DNA of 64,000 bases from Orrella dioscoreae (GCF_900089455.2 NZ_LT907988.1:2232001-2296000), one strand, 5' to 3'. Counted from the stretch's first letter, positions 49,473 to 58,821 are shown. The notes: generated from the sequence alone by a model not told the origin. Made by a program: numbers and translations.

Positions 49473-51431
49473 ATGTTCGAGTTCATTCGCACCCATCGTC
49501 GCGTGACGATGTTCCTCCTGTTCCTGCTGGTCGTGCCGTCGTTCGTGTTCTTCGGGCTCGAAAGCTACACCAGCATGAGTACCCGGGACACCGAGCTGGC
49601 CAGCGTCAAGGGCGAGCCCGTCACGGCGCAGGAATTCAGCCGCGTGCATACCAACCAGCTGGAGCAATACCGTGCCATGCTGGGCGGCCAGTTCGATCCG
49701 GCGCTCGTCGATACGCCCCAGGTCCGCCAGCGCCTGCTGGACCAGCTGATCGACCAGCGCGTCGTCGCCACCGCCGCCGTCGAAGGCCGCTATTCGGTGT
49801 CCGACGAGACGCTGCGCCGCACGATCGCCACGATCCCGGCGGTGCAGGTCGATGGCCGTTTCTCGGCCGAGCGCTATCGCGAAGCCCTGGCTGGACAAGG
49901 CCTGACGCCCGCCATGTTCGAGGCCGGCCTGCGCCGCGACCTGGCCACGGCCCAGGTGCTGGAGCCGGTCGGCGTGTCGTCCTATGTGCCCGAGGTCGTG
50001 CTGGCGTCGGTGCAGGCTGCCCTGTCTGAACAGCGTACGCTGCGCCTGCGCGCCTTCAGCGCCGACGCTTTCCGCAAGGACATCACGGTCAGCGACGCCG
50101 ACGTGAAGACCTGGTACGACGCCAACGGCAAGGAACTGGAAGTGCCCGAGCACGTCAGCGCCGAATACGTGGTGCTGGACGAAGCCGTCGCCACGCAGGG
50201 CATCACGGTCAGCGATGCCGACATCGCCGACTACTACAAGAACAATGCCAGCCGCTTCGGCCGCGAAGAGCGCCGCCGTGCCAGCCACATCCTGATCGAG
50301 GCGCCGGCCAGCGCCGACCAGGCCACGCGTGACGCCGCCCGTGCCAAGGCCGAAAGCCTGGCCAAGGAAGCCGCCGCCAACCCTGACAGCTTCGCCGAGC
50401 TGGCGCGCAAGAACTCCCAGGATTCGGGTTCGGCCGCGTCCGGCGGCGACCTGGGCTGGGTCAGCCGCAACATGCTGGTCGAGCCGGTCGAGAAGGCCAT
50501 CTACGGCCTGAAGCAGGGCGAAGTCTCCGGCGTGGTGCAAAGCAACTTCGGTTTCCACGTCATCCGCCTGACCGAACTGCAGGCCGCGGACGTCAAGCCG
50601 CTGGCCGACGTGCGCGAGCAGATCGTCACTGAAATCAAGAAGCAGCAGGCAGGCACGCGCTTCTCCGAACTGGCCAAGCAGTTCACCAACGCCGCGGGTC
50701 AGGGCGACAGCCTGCAACCGGCGGCCGATGCGCTGCGCGTGCAGGTGCGCAAGGCCTCGGGCATCACCCGTACGGGCCTGCTTGACGCCGCGGATGCCGG
50801 CGCCGATGCCGCCAGCGCCAGCAAGGACGTCAACCTGCTGAACGATCCTCGCGTGCGCGAAGCGCTGTTCTCGCAGGAGGTCCTGCGTGACAAGCAGAAT
50901 TCCCGCGTGATGGAGCTGTCTGCCGGTCAACTGGTTGCGGTGCGCGCCGGTGCGCTTACGCCCGCCCAAGTGCCGCCGCTGGAAAAGGTGTCGGCTTCCA
51001 TCCGTGACCGTCTGGTGGACGAGCGTGCTGGCGAAGCCGCTCGCAAGGCTGGCGAAGCCGCGCTGGCCGAGCTCAAGGCCGCGCCCGTCGGCGATGCGCC
51101 GGAAGGGTTTGGCCAGCCGGTCACCGTCAGCCGCCAGGATCCGGGCGCGTTGTCGCGCCAGGCCCTGGAGGCCGTGATGCGCCTGCCCAGCGCCACCTTG
51201 CCCGCTTACGCCGGTGCGGCCGATGGCGGCAATTTCGTCATCACCCGCCTGGAGAAGGTCGAGGCCGGCACCGTGACGCCCCAGCAGCAGGCCGCGCTGC
51301 GCGAGCAGATCAGCCAGGCCTGGGGCCAGGCCGAACAGCAGGCCGTGATCCAGCAACTGCGCCAGCGCTACGACGTGCGCGTGCTGCCCGCTGCCAAGGC
51401 TGCCGTCGAAGGCGAAGCCCAGACGAACTGA
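49473..51431 (+). CDS. ppiD: Periplasmic folding chaperone/peptidyl-prolyl isomerase PpiD
   Basis: The 652-residue protein is anchored by one N-terminal helix (about residues 11-30, FLLFLLVVPSFVFFGL) with a large periplasmic part. The SurA_N-like chaperone region (about residues 35-230) and parvulin domain (about residues 265-370: RRASHILIEAP, GGDLGWVSRNMLVEP, SNFGFHVIRL) match PpiD. It helps secreted proteins fold as they leave the Sec translocon. The start is ATG at 49473, fixed by MFEFIRTHRR. Two tandem hairpins follow. Confidence 0.93.
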   Translation: MFEFIRTHRRVTMFLLFLLVVPSFVFFGLESYTSMSTRDTELASVKGEPVTAQEFSRVHTNQLEQYRAMLGGQFDPALVDTPQVRQRLLDQLIDQRVVATAAVEGRYSVSDETLRRTIATIPAVQVDGRFSAERYREALAGQGLTPAMFEAGLRRDLATAQVLEPVGVSSYVPEVVLASVQAALSEQRTLRLRAFSADAFRKDITVSDADVKTWYDANGKELEVPEHVSAEYVVLDEAVATQGITVSDADIADYYKNNASRFGREERRRASHILIEAPASADQATRDAARAKAESLAKEAAANPDSFAELARKNSQDSGSAASGGDLGWVSRNMLVEPVEKAIYGLKQGEVSGVVQSNFGFHVIRLTELQAADVKPLADVREQIVTEIKKQQAGTRFSELAKQFTNAAGQGDSLQPAADALRVQVRKASGITRTGLLDAADAGADAASASKDVNLLNDPRVREALFSQEVLRDKQNSRVMELSAGQLVAVRAGALTPAQVPPLEKVSASIRDRLVDERAGEAARKAGEAALAELKAAPVGDAPEGFGQPVTVSRQDPGALSRQALEAVMRLPSATLPAYAGAADGGNFVITRLEKVEAGTVTPQQQAALREQISQAWGQAEQQAVIQQLRQRYDVRVLPAAKAAVEGEAQTN

Positions 51432-51438
51432 TCGCAGG

Positions 51439-51501
51439 CTGCCGGCAGTATTGCCGGCAGCAAAAAAACAAACGCCCGCATCGCGGGCGTTTGTTTTTTG
51501 C
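51439..51501. terminator. Tandem hairpins, second a strong bidirectional terminator
   Basis: The first stem is CTGCCGGCA/TGCCGGCAG (51439-51460). The second is CAAAAAAACAAACGCCCGC with its near-perfect complement (51461-51500), A- and T-rich at the base, between convergent ppiD and tesA. Confidence 0.9.
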
Positions 51502-51576
51502 GGTGGCTTTGCGGGAGGGGGACAGCCCGTCATGGCGCAGCGGTAGTGAGTCCATCGCGCAGCGCCTGCCGGGCGA

Positions 51577-52245
51577 TCACGAGCTCGGCTGCTTCAGCAC
51601 CGGCCCCAGCACCTCCCAGACATTTTCCAGGATCGCCGGTTGCGCCGCTTCCGTCGGGTGCAGGCCATCGGCCTGGAACATCGCGCGGTCGGCCGCCATG
51701 CCATCCAGGAAAAACGGGATCAGCTCGGCTTTTTCGCTTTTGGCGACCAGCGGGAACACGTCGCGGAAGCGGTCGGTATATTGCCTGCCGTAGTTGGGCG
51801 GGATCTGCATGCCGGCGATGATGACGGTGGCGCCCGCGTCGCGTGCAGCACGGGTCATGGTGCGCAGGTTCTTCTCGGTCATGTCCAGCGACAGGCCGCG
51901 CAGGGCGTCATTGGCGCCCAGCTCCAGGATCACGATAGTCGGCTGGTGGGTCTTCAACTGCCCCGGCAGCCGGCTGACGCCGCCGCTGGTGGTGTCGCCG
52001 CTGATGCTGGCATTGGCCACCCGCGCGCCCGGGTGGGACTCGGCCAGGCGCTTTTCCAGCAAGGTGACCCAGCCGCTGCCCCGCGACAGGCCATATTCGG
52101 CGCTCAGGCTGTCGCCTATGATGAGGATGCGGGGCGCAATGCCGGAACCGGACTCGGAACCACTGGCCGGCGCGGCGGTCTGAGCCTGGGCCGCCAGCAG
52201 CGGGGCGCAGACCAGGGTCAGGCAGGACAACAAACGGACAAGCAT
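51577..52245 (-). CDS. tesA: TesA-type SGNH arylesterase/thioesterase
   Basis: The 222-residue periplasmic esterase has a signal peptide cut around AQA (residue 21). Block I is IIGDSLSAEYGL (nucleophile Ser), block III is LELGANDALRG (Asn) and block V is DGLHPTEAAQ (Asp and His). It hydrolyses acyl esters and acyl-CoA in vitro. Its ATG (52245-52243) overlaps the ybbA start on the other strand by two bases. E. coli has the same divergent tesA-ybbA pair. Confidence 0.92.
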   Translation of the reverse strand: MLVRLLSCLTLVCAPLLAAQAQTAAPASGSESGSGIAPRILIIGDSLSAEYGLSRGSGWVTLLEKRLAESHPGARVANASISGDTTSGGVSRLPGQLKTHQPTIVILELGANDALRGLSLDMTEKNLRTMTRAARDAGATVIIAGMQIPPNYGRQYTDRFRDVFPLVAKSEKAELIPFFLDGMAADRAMFQADGLHPTEAAQPAILENVWEVLGPVLKQPSS

Positions 52246-52954
52246 GATGAATCCCAGTAAGAAAGTGGCGAACCACGTGGCAATCGAGGCGCGTGGCGTC
52301 AGCAAGCGGGTCCAGGACGCCTCGGGCGAGCTGGTCATCCTGGACGGCATTGATTTTACGGTTCCCGTCGGCGCCGCCGTGGCCATCACGGGCAGCTCGG
52401 GGTCCGGCAAATCGACGCTGTTGGGACTGCTGGCCGGCCTGGATGTTCCCAGCGCGGGCAGCATCAGCCTGAACGGCCAGGACCTGTTTTCGCTGGACGA
52501 GGACGGCCGTGCGGGGCTGCGCGCCCGCCAGGTCGGTTTCGTATTCCAGTCCTTCCAGTTGTTGCCGAATCTGACGGCGCTGGAAAACGTCATGCTGCCG
52601 CTCGAGCTCGCGGGGCAACCGGCACGTGCAGCGGCCGAGGCCATGCTGGGACGCGTGGGCCTGGGGGCGCGCCTGCATCACTATCCGCGCACCTTGTCCG
52701 GCGGCGAGCAGCAGCGCGTCTCGCTGGCGCGAGCCTTCGTGGTGCGCCCGGCGCTGCTGTTCGCGGATGAGCCCACGGGCAGCCTCGATGCGGCCAACGG
52801 CGAGGCGATCATCGACCAGATGTTCGCCCTGCATCGCGAGCAGGGCGCCACGCTGGTGCTGGTCACCCACGATCCCGCGCTGGCCGCGCGCTGCGACCAG
52901 CAACTGGTGTTGCAGGCGGGGAAGGTGGTCGAACCGGTAGCCGCGCCGGTTTGA
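52244..52954 (+). CDS. ybbA: ABC transporter ATP-binding protein YbbA
   Basis: The 236-residue MacB/LolD-type ATPase has Walker A (GSSGSGKST), the Q-loop FVFQSFQLLP, signature LSGGEQQR and Walker B LLFADEPTGSLD. In E. coli, YbbA works with the large permease YbbP, and TesA is linked to them. Here ybbP does not follow: the next gene is an unrelated convergent EamA exporter. The start is ATG at 52244 or the adjacent ATG at 52247; either way its leader lies inside tesA. Confidence 0.9.
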   Translation: MMNPSKKVANHVAIEARGVSKRVQDASGELVILDGIDFTVPVGAAVAITGSSGSGKSTLLGLLAGLDVPSAGSISLNGQDLFSLDEDGRAGLRARQVGFVFQSFQLLPNLTALENVMLPLELAGQPARAAAEAMLGRVGLGARLHHYPRTLSGGEQQRVSLARAFVVRPALLFADEPTGSLDAANGEAIIDQMFALHREQGATLVLVTHDPALAARCDQQLVLQAGKVVEPVAAPV

Positions 52955-52996
52955 GCCACGCGGGCAGGGTCTCGCGCCCAGCCTGACAGGGCAAGA

Positions 52997-53956
52997 TCAG
53001 GTGGAGGCCGCCGCCCGCGCCAGGCGGTTGCGCCGCCATTCATACAGCGCGATGCCCGCGCCGCTGCCACAGGTGATGGCGATGCCCAGCCAGGTCAGCG
53101 GCCCGGGGAATTGCCCCCAGATCAGCCAGCCCAGCGTGGCGGCACAGGTGATCTGCAGGTACACCAGCGGCGCCAGCACCGAGGCGGGCGCGTTGCGATA
53201 CGCCTGGATCTGCAGCAGGTGGCCCAGCGCGCCGGACACGCCGGTAGACAGCATGACCACCCACTCCCACAGGCCCAGGTTGGCCAGAACGGGCATGGCG
53301 GGCGGCAGCACGAAGGGCAGGATCGCGGTCAGGCCGAGGGCGCCGACCGCGCCGCTCCAGATGAGGGTCGTGAAGGGGTCCTCGTTGGCCACGCGCCGGG
53401 TGGCGATGAACTGGGCGGCGAAGAACACCGCGGTGATGAGCCCCAGCACGACGCCCAGCGGGTCCAGGCCCGATCCCGGCCGCACCACGATCATGACCCC
53501 GGCGAAGCCGACGGCGGCCGCGATCCAGCGCGAGAGCTGCGGTTTTTCCTTCAGCAGCCAGGGGGCCGTGGCCAGCACGATGAGCGGGGCCAGGAAGATG
53601 ATGGCCGTGGCTTCGGCCTGGGGCAGGCGGCGCAGGGTCAGGAAGAACATCAGGGTGGCGCACAGCATGGTGCCGCCGCGCAGGATCTGGTCCTGCACCC
53701 GCTTGGGCCGCAGGATACGCCAGCCGCGCATCGGCACCAGCAGGCCGGCCACCAGCAGCAGGTGGGCGACATAGCGGAACCACGCGACCACCAGCACGGG
53801 TACCCCCGCGGCCAGGACCCACTTGCTGCTTGCATCAAGCGTGGAGAGGCACCACATCGACGCGTAAAGCACGGCAATGCCCACCATCAGGCGGCCCGCG
53901 GGCAGCGTGTGGCGGGGGGCAGGGCCGGCGGAGCCGTCGGCGCCGGGCCGGGTCAT
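52997..53956 (-). CDS. EamA/DMT-superfamily transporter
   Basis: The 319-residue protein has about ten hydrophobic helices in two EamA repeats (about residues 28-160 and 170-305). The first repeat carries LRRLPQAEATAIIFLAPLIV and the second RNAPASVLAPLVYLQITCA, the classic paired DMT motif. It is an inner-membrane exporter of a small metabolite or amino acid; the substrate is unknown. The start is ATG at 53956. It is convergent with ybbA and divergent from the amidase gene. Confidence 0.88.
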   Translation of the reverse strand: MTRPGADGSAGPAPRHTLPAGRLMVGIAVLYASMWCLSTLDASSKWVLAAGVPVLVVAWFRYVAHLLLVAGLLVPMRGWRILRPKRVQDQILRGGTMLCATLMFFLTLRRLPQAEATAIIFLAPLIVLATAPWLLKEKPQLSRWIAAAVGFAGVMIVVRPGSGLDPLGVVLGLITAVFFAAQFIATRRVANEDPFTTLIWSGAVGALGLTAILPFVLPPAMPVLANLGLWEWVVMLSTGVSGALGHLLQIQAYRNAPASVLAPLVYLQITCAATLGWLIWGQFPGPLTWLGIAITCGSGAGIALYEWRRNRLARAAAST

Positions 53957-54063
53957 GGCGAGTCTCCTGAGGGTATTGCTGCCGGCAGTACGCTGCTGCG
54001 CGGGCGAAAAGCTGACATGATACGCGTGCTTCCCGCTTTCCTTGCACCGAGCCTGTTCACATC

Positions 54064-55416
54064 ATGCCGACCCTTGCCCAAGCTGCCCTGACCCTCCAAT
54101 CCGGCCACGAGACCGCCCAAAGCCTGGTCGATGCCGCGCTGGCGCGCGCGCAGCATCCGGCAGGTGAAGGCGCGCGCGTCTATACCGAAATCCATGCCGA
54201 CGCCGCCCGCGCGGCGGCGCAGGCCTCCGATCTTCTCCGCGCCAGGGGCCTGGCACGCTCGCCGCTGGAAGGCCTGCCCATTTCGGTGAAGGACCTGTTC
54301 GACATCGCGGGGCGCAACACGCGTGCCGGTTCCGTCGTGCTGGCCGAGGCGCCCCCTGCCACGCGTACCGCGCTGGTCGTGGAACGCCTGCAGGCCGCGG
54401 GCGCCATCGTGATCGGGCGCACCAACATGACCGAGTTCGCGTACTCCGGCCTGGGCATCAACCCGCACTACGGTACGCCGCTGAACGCCTGGGACCGCGC
54501 CACGGGCCGCATCCCCGGTGGCTCCTCGTCCGGCGCGGCGGTGTCGGTCACCGACGGCATGGCGTTGGCCGGTATCGGTTCCGATACCGGCGGCTCGGTG
54601 CGGATTCCGGCAGCCTTGTGTGGCTTGACGGGGTTCAAGCCCACCGCGCGGCGGGTGCCGATGGACGGCGTGCTGCCGCTGTCTGCCCACCTTGATTCCC
54701 TGGGCCCCATCGCGCCTTCGGTTGCCTGCTGCGCCTTGCTGGATGCGGTGATGGCGGGCGAGTCCTGGGAGGATCTGCCGCAGGCCCTGCCGCTGGCGGG
54801 TCTGCGCCTGGCCGTGCCCACCACCAAGGTGCTGGACGGCATGGACGTTACGGTGGGCCGCGTGTTCGAACGCGCCTGCGCCACTTTGCGCCAGGCCGGC
54901 GCGCAGGTCACGGAGATCGCATTGTCCGAATTGGCCGAGGTGGCCGACATCAATGCCAAGGGCGGCTTCACCGCCGCCGAGGCCTGGGCCTGGCATCGCG
55001 GCCTGATCGCCCGGGCGGAAGACCGCTACGATCCGCGCGTGGTGTCGCGCATCCGACGCGGCAGCGAGCAAAGCGCCGCCGACTTCATCGACCTGCTGGC
55101 GGCGCGCAAGCAATGGATTGCCCGCGTGACGGCGCGCATCGCGTCGTACGATGCCTTGCTGATGCCTACGGTGCCCGTCGTGGCGCCGCCGCTGGCGGAG
55201 CTGGTCCGTGACGAGGCCGCGTACTTCCACTTCAATGCGCTGATACTGCGCAATCCCACCTTCATCAACTTCCTGGATGGCTGCGCGGTGTCAGTGCCGG
55301 CGCATGTGCCCGGCGAGGCGCCGGTGGGGATCAGCCTGGCCGCATCGGGCGGGCATGACAGGCGCCTGCTGGGGTTGGCGCTCGCCGTCGAAGCAAAGAT
55401 GTCCAGGGAGGCCTGA
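54064..55416 (+). CDS. Amidase signature family hydrolase
   Basis: The 450-residue amidase signature enzyme has Lys in LPISVKDLFDIAG, the Gly/Ser-rich loop IPGGSSSGAAVSV with the cis-Ser, and the nucleophile Ser in GSDTGGSVRIPAALCG. That completes the Ser-cisSer-Lys triad. The family includes GatA, but no gatB or gatC is near, so it is a free amidase hydrolysing an unknown amide. No signal peptide is seen. The start is ATG at 54064. Confidence 0.88.
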   Translation: MPTLAQAALTLQSGHETAQSLVDAALARAQHPAGEGARVYTEIHADAARAAAQASDLLRARGLARSPLEGLPISVKDLFDIAGRNTRAGSVVLAEAPPATRTALVVERLQAAGAIVIGRTNMTEFAYSGLGINPHYGTPLNAWDRATGRIPGGSSSGAAVSVTDGMALAGIGSDTGGSVRIPAALCGLTGFKPTARRVPMDGVLPLSAHLDSLGPIAPSVACCALLDAVMAGESWEDLPQALPLAGLRLAVPTTKVLDGMDVTVGRVFERACATLRQAGAQVTEIALSELAEVADINAKGGFTAAEAWAWHRGLIARAEDRYDPRVVSRIRRGSEQSAADFIDLLAARKQWIARVTARIASYDALLMPTVPVVAPPLAELVRDEAAYFHFNALILRNPTFINFLDGCAVSVPAHVPGEAPVGISLAASGGHDRRLLGLALAVEAKMSREA

Positions 55417-55426
55417 CACGCCACAG

Positions 55427-55466
55427 GGACACCAGGCCTGCGCCCGGGCGCGCAGGCCTGGTGTCC
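55427..55466. terminator. Long hairpin between the amidase gene and the polysaccharide cluster
   Basis: A perfect 16-bp stem (GGACACCAGGCCTGCG with its complement at 55451-55466) with an 8-nt loop lies between convergent genes. There is no T-tract, so it may need Rho or act through its stability. Confidence 0.6.
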
Positions 55467-55473
55467 TAGTCGA

Positions 55474-55974
55474 TCAGTCGGAAAGCGGCTGTCGCGTGCC
55501 GAGCTGCCGCAGCGGGTTGCCCGCGTGGACGGTATACGGCTCGACCTTGCCGCGCACGACCGATCCCGCGCCAATGACGGCCCCCTCGCCGATGTCAGCG
55601 CCGTCCAAGAGGACGCAATTGGCGCCTATCCATGCATCATCGCCAATCCGGACGCCGCCCTTGCTGGGGCGGAAACCTTGCGACCGGATGGGCTTGCTGG
55701 CGTCGGCGAACTCATGGTTGGTCGGCGCCAGGGTGCAGTTGGCGGCAATGGCGACCCGGTCGCCCAGCGAGATGCCATGCCCTGAATACAGCACGCAGCC
55801 GGCGTTGATGACGCAGTCTTCGCCGATCAGGATGTCTCCTGTGCCGCCTGCGGGCTTGATCTTGACAAAGGCATCCACGACGCTGCGCGCGCCGATGAGG
55901 ATGCGAGTGCCGCGTACCGAATCTTCGATATCCGCAAGCTTGGAGACGCGCGCGCTGTCGTGGATTGAAATCAT
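55474..55974 (-). CDS. Hexapeptide-repeat acyltransferase (WbbJ/LacA-like)
   Basis: The 166-residue left-handed beta-helix protein has repeated [LIV]-G-x4 hexads throughout (IGARSVVDAFVKIKPAGG, IGEDCVINAGCVLY, IGDDAWIGANCVLLDGADIG). A probable catalytic His lies in PTNHEF. It would acetylate a sugar hydroxyl or amino group. It is the last gene of the minus-strand sugar cluster, so it probably finishes the modified sugar or glycan. The start is ATG at 55974, where the fold begins; an in-frame ATG at 56037 overlapping the preceding gene is possible. Confidence 0.85.
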   Translation of the reverse strand: MISIHDSARVSKLADIEDSVRGTRILIGARSVVDAFVKIKPAGGTGDILIGEDCVINAGCVLYSGHGISLGDRVAIAANCTLAPTNHEFADASKPIRSQGFRPSKGGVRIGDDAWIGANCVLLDGADIGEGAVIGAGSVVRGKVEPYTVHAGNPLRQLGTRQPLSD

Positions 55975-56011
55975 GATCGGGTCTGCCGGCAGGGGCTGGG
56001 AGTGAACGTGA

Positions 56012-56764
56012 TCAGGCGATGCGGCGCAGGAATCCATCGGGCGCCGACGTGACCAGCAGCTTGTCCTCGATGGATTTGTCGATCTGGAATTCAGGGTGCG
56101 ACTTGAGCCATTCCCAGACGGCCGTCTTGGGGTTGTTGCCCTTGCTCCAGGGACGGTCGGTCCAGACGTATTCGTCGGGCAGGTCTTCCACGAACGTGTC
56201 GAACACGACCACGTAGCTGTCGACCGCCACCAGGTGCGCGTAGGCGTTTAGCTCCGCCAGCACGTGCTCATGGGTATGGTTCGAATCGAGGAAAACCAGG
56301 ACGCGCTTGCCCTGTGCCTGGGCCTGGACCTGCGCGACCAGGGCCGGGTCGACGCTCGAGCCTTCGAGCAGCGAGATCCTGTGTGCCAGCGGATGCGAGG
56401 TGATGGCTTCGCGGTTGTGGGGGCGGATGTCGATGTCGATGCCTAGCACCTGGCCATGGCCCAGCATTTCCAGGATGGACGCAGACATGACGAGAGAGCC
56501 GCCGTGTGCCACGCCGGTTTCGATGACGAGATCGGGTTTGGTTGCCCAGATGATCTCCTGTATCGCCATGGCATCCGTGGGGAGCTGTATCAGCGGCCGG
56601 CCAAGCCAGGAGAAGTTGTTCATGTACTTGCGTTCCAGCGCCTTGACGCGCCAGGTTTCCGCCAGCGCGCGGAATTCGGCGTCGTTGGCGAAGCTGGCGA
56701 TGCGTTGGCGCTTCTCTTCGCGGTAGTCGGGGGCGGCGCTTGGCGTCGTTTCGAGGTAGGTCAC
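56012..56764 (-). CDS. CmcI-family (cephalosporin hydroxylase-like) protein
   Basis: The 250-residue protein resembles PF04989, the CmcI family, whose structure is a Rossmann SAM-dependent methyltransferase with a metal site. Visible are VIETGVAHGGSLVMSASILE (SAM loop), GIDIDIRPHNREAI, VFLDSNHTHEHVLAEL (metal-type Asp and His) and VVFDTFVEDLP. In surface-polysaccharide clusters such proteins are likely sugar O-methyltransferases; that role here is inferred. The start is GTG at 56764 with AAGGA six bases upstream. It lies ten bases after the reductase gene. Confidence 0.85.
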   Translation of the reverse strand: MTYLETTPSAAPDYREEKRQRIASFANDAEFRALAETWRVKALERKYMNNFSWLGRPLIQLPTDAMAIQEIIWATKPDLVIETGVAHGGSLVMSASILEMLGHGQVLGIDIDIRPHNREAITSHPLAHRISLLEGSSVDPALVAQVQAQAQGKRVLVFLDSNHTHEHVLAELNAYAHLVAVDSYVVVFDTFVEDLPDEYVWTDRPWSKGNNPKTAVWEWLKSHPEFQIDKSIEDKLLVTSAPDGFLRRIA

Positions 56765-56773
56765 GATGATCCT

Positions 56774-57601
56774 TTACGAGCTCTGGCTCTGGATGAATGA
56801 GGGGAAATATTCCTGGAAGTCGCGCGGCCGGAAGCCGTACGTCTCCTGCAGGCGGGTGATGTCGATGGGCGAGAATTGCCACGCGGGCGCGTCTTCGTCG
56901 GCAGTGCAGACATACCCGGCTTCGCGCGACAGGATCTCCAGGATCTCGGCGTTGCTGGTGCCCTGTCCGCTGGCCACGTTGAGGATGCCGCCCTGCTGGG
57001 AGCGCGCGATGCGCGCAAGCAGCGCCACCACGTCGTCGATGTGGATGTAGTCCTTGCGTGACGCCAATGCCGTGCGCAAGTGCACGGCGCCAGTACGCGC
57101 GCCTTCGGCGAGCAACTGATCAATGAAGGTGTCGGGATCAGCACGAGGGCCGATGACGTTCGACAGGCGCACCACCCGCGCATGCGGGCGGCCGCCATGC
57201 AGGCACAATGCTTCGCCGGTCAGTTTGGAGAGGTTGTACAGGTTTCCCGCCTCGTTGGGATTCACCAGCAGGCTGGCTGATTCGCGCGTGTCCGATGCAT
57301 TCGCATAGACCCGTGTGCTGGACAGATACGTCAGCGAGGTGAAGGTCGCCTTGGCCAGCAGCCGGCGCAGTACGCACACATGCGCGTCGACGGTGTCCAG
57401 CGGGCGCTGGCGGAAATCGGCGGTGAGGCCGATGCAATAGATCACGTGACCAAGGTCGCCCAGCAGGGCGGGGTCTTCGTCGCGTCCCGGTGCAAGGCAG
57501 GCCTGTCCGGTTTGGCGCAGGTGGCGCAGCAGGTGCGAGCCGACGAATCCCGTGGCACCCAGGATGGTGTAGTGGGATGCCGTGCCCTGGGTTGCCGTCA
57601 T
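56774..57601 (-). CDS. NAD-dependent epimerase/dehydratase family ketoreductase
   Basis: The 275-residue extended short-chain dehydrogenase has a Rossmann start (TILGATGFVGSHLLRHL), the Ser/Thr active-site strand TYLSSTRVYAN and catalytic Tyr-x3-Lys in NLYNLSKLTGEA. Placed straight after a C-methyltransferase gene, it most likely reduces the 4-keto group of the CDP-sugar intermediate. Reduction versus epimerisation cannot be told from sequence. The start is ATG at 57601, in an ATGA overlap with the methyltransferase stop. Confidence 0.85.
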   Translation of the reverse strand: MTATQGTASHYTILGATGFVGSHLLRHLRQTGQACLAPGRDEDPALLGDLGHVIYCIGLTADFRQRPLDTVDAHVCVLRRLLAKATFTSLTYLSSTRVYANASDTRESASLLVNPNEAGNLYNLSKLTGEALCLHGGRPHARVVRLSNVIGPRADPDTFIDQLLAEGARTGAVHLRTALASRKDYIHIDDVVALLARIARSQQGGILNVASGQGTSNAEILEILSREAGYVCTADEDAPAWQFSPIDITRLQETYGFRPRDFQEYFPSFIQSQSS

Positions 57602-58821
57602 CGGATCTCCAGCCTTGGCACGACGGTGACGAAGCGTCCGCCCCATGCCTCGATATAGGCATGGTGGGCAACGATCTCTTGGGCGATGTTCCAGGGAAAG
57701 ATCACCACCAGGTCGGGCTTGAACTCGGCCAGCGCCGCGGGCGCGCGCACGGGAATGCGGCTGCCCGGCAGGAACTTGTCCTGCTTGGCCTGGGCCGCAT
57801 CGCACACCAGCGGCAGCAGGTCGGGCTTCACGCCCGCATAGTTCAGCAGGGTGTTGCCCTTGGCGGCGGCGCCATACGCCGCCACGCGCTTGCCTGCGCG
57901 TTTCTGCGCGATCAGGAAGTCCAGGAAATTGTCCTTGATGGCTTCCACGCGCGCCTGGAAGTCGGCATAGACCTGGGCATCCTGCAGGCCGGCCTCGGCC
58001 TCGCGGGCCAGGACGTTGGCCACGGCCGCCGTGTCGGCGCGCGCGTCATCGGCATGGCAACCGTATACCCGCAGGCTGCCGCCGTGGGTGGGTAGTTCCT
58101 CCACGTCGCACACGCGCAGGCCGGCGGCCGCGAAGATGCGCGCCACGGTGTACAGCGACAGGTACGAGAAGTGCTCGTGATAGATGGTGTCGAACTGCGC
58201 GTGCGTGATCAGTTGCAGCAGGTGCGGGAATTCCAGCGTCACCGTGCCGCCCGGTTTCAGCGCGGCCTGGATGCCCCGCGTGAAGTCGTTGATGTCGGGC
58301 ACGTGCGCATAGACGTTGTTGCCGGCGATGAGGTCTGCCTGGCGGCCTTCGGCGGCCAGGCGCCTGCCCAGGGCCTCGCCGAAGAACTCGCGCAACACCG
58401 GAATGCCCAGGGCTTGCGCGGCTTGCGCCGTGCTGTCGGTGGGTTCGATGCCCAGGCAGGGAATGCCCGCTTCCACGAAATTGCGCAGCAGATAGCCGTC
58501 GTTGGAGGCCAGCTCGATGACAAGGTCGTCGGCGCCGAGGGCCAGCCGCTGGGTCATGGCCTGCGCGTAATGGCGAGCATGCGCCAGCCAGCTCGACGAG
58601 GTCGACGAGAAATAGGCGTAGTCCTTGGAGAACAGCGCATCGGCCTCGGCGTAGTCCTCGGTCTGCACCAGCCAGCAGTGATGGCAGACCTTCACCTTCA
58701 GCGGATAGTAGGTCTCGGGCGCGGACAGTTCATCCGCGCGCAGATAGGCATTCGAGGGCGGCGCGGTGCCCAGGTCCACGAAGGTCTGGTGCAGGTCGGT
58801 TCCGCAATGACGGCATTTCAT
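57598..58821 (-). CDS. Sugar C-methyltransferase (NovU/TylC-type)
   Basis: The 407-residue three-domain methyltransferase starts with a zinc-binding domain (CRHCG near the N-terminus and VCHHC). The YAYFSSTSSSWLAHARHYA segment hallmarks the family. SAM-binding VIELASNDGYLLRNFVEAGI and the catalytic-type YHEHFSYLSLYT follow, then a C-terminal nucleotide-sugar-side domain (about residues 300-405). Characterised relatives methylate a ring carbon next to the ketone of 4-keto-6-deoxy NDP-sugars. Position C3 versus C5 cannot be read here. Both junctions are ATGA overlaps. Confidence 0.88.
   Translation of the reverse strand: MKCRHCGTDLHQTFVDLGTAPPSNAYLRADELSAPETYYPLKVKVCHHCWLVQTEDYAEADALFSKDYAYFSSTSSSWLAHARHYAQAMTQRLALGADDLVIELASNDGYLLRNFVEAGIPCLGIEPTDSTAQAAQALGIPVLREFFGEALGRRLAAEGRQADLIAGNNVYAHVPDINDFTRGIQAALKPGGTVTLEFPHLLQLITHAQFDTIYHEHFSYLSLYTVARIFAAAGLRVCDVEELPTHGGSLRVYGCHADDARADTAAVANVLAREAEAGLQDAQVYADFQARVEAIKDNFLDFLIAQKRAGKRVAAYGAAAKGNTLLNYAGVKPDLLPLVCDAAQAKQDKFLPGSRIPVRAPAALAEFKPDLVVIFPWNIAQEIVAHHAYIEAWGGRFVTVVPRLEIR

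Noticed and set aside
45607-51533. Long minus-strand frames opposite acrB and ppiD
   Set aside because: They mirror the third-position GC of well-identified genes and contain no domain.
57598-58821. Reading the methyltransferase as part of a dTDP-rhamnose pathway
   Set aside because: No rmlA, rmlB or rmlD is present; the adjacent activating enzymes are the CDP-glucose type.
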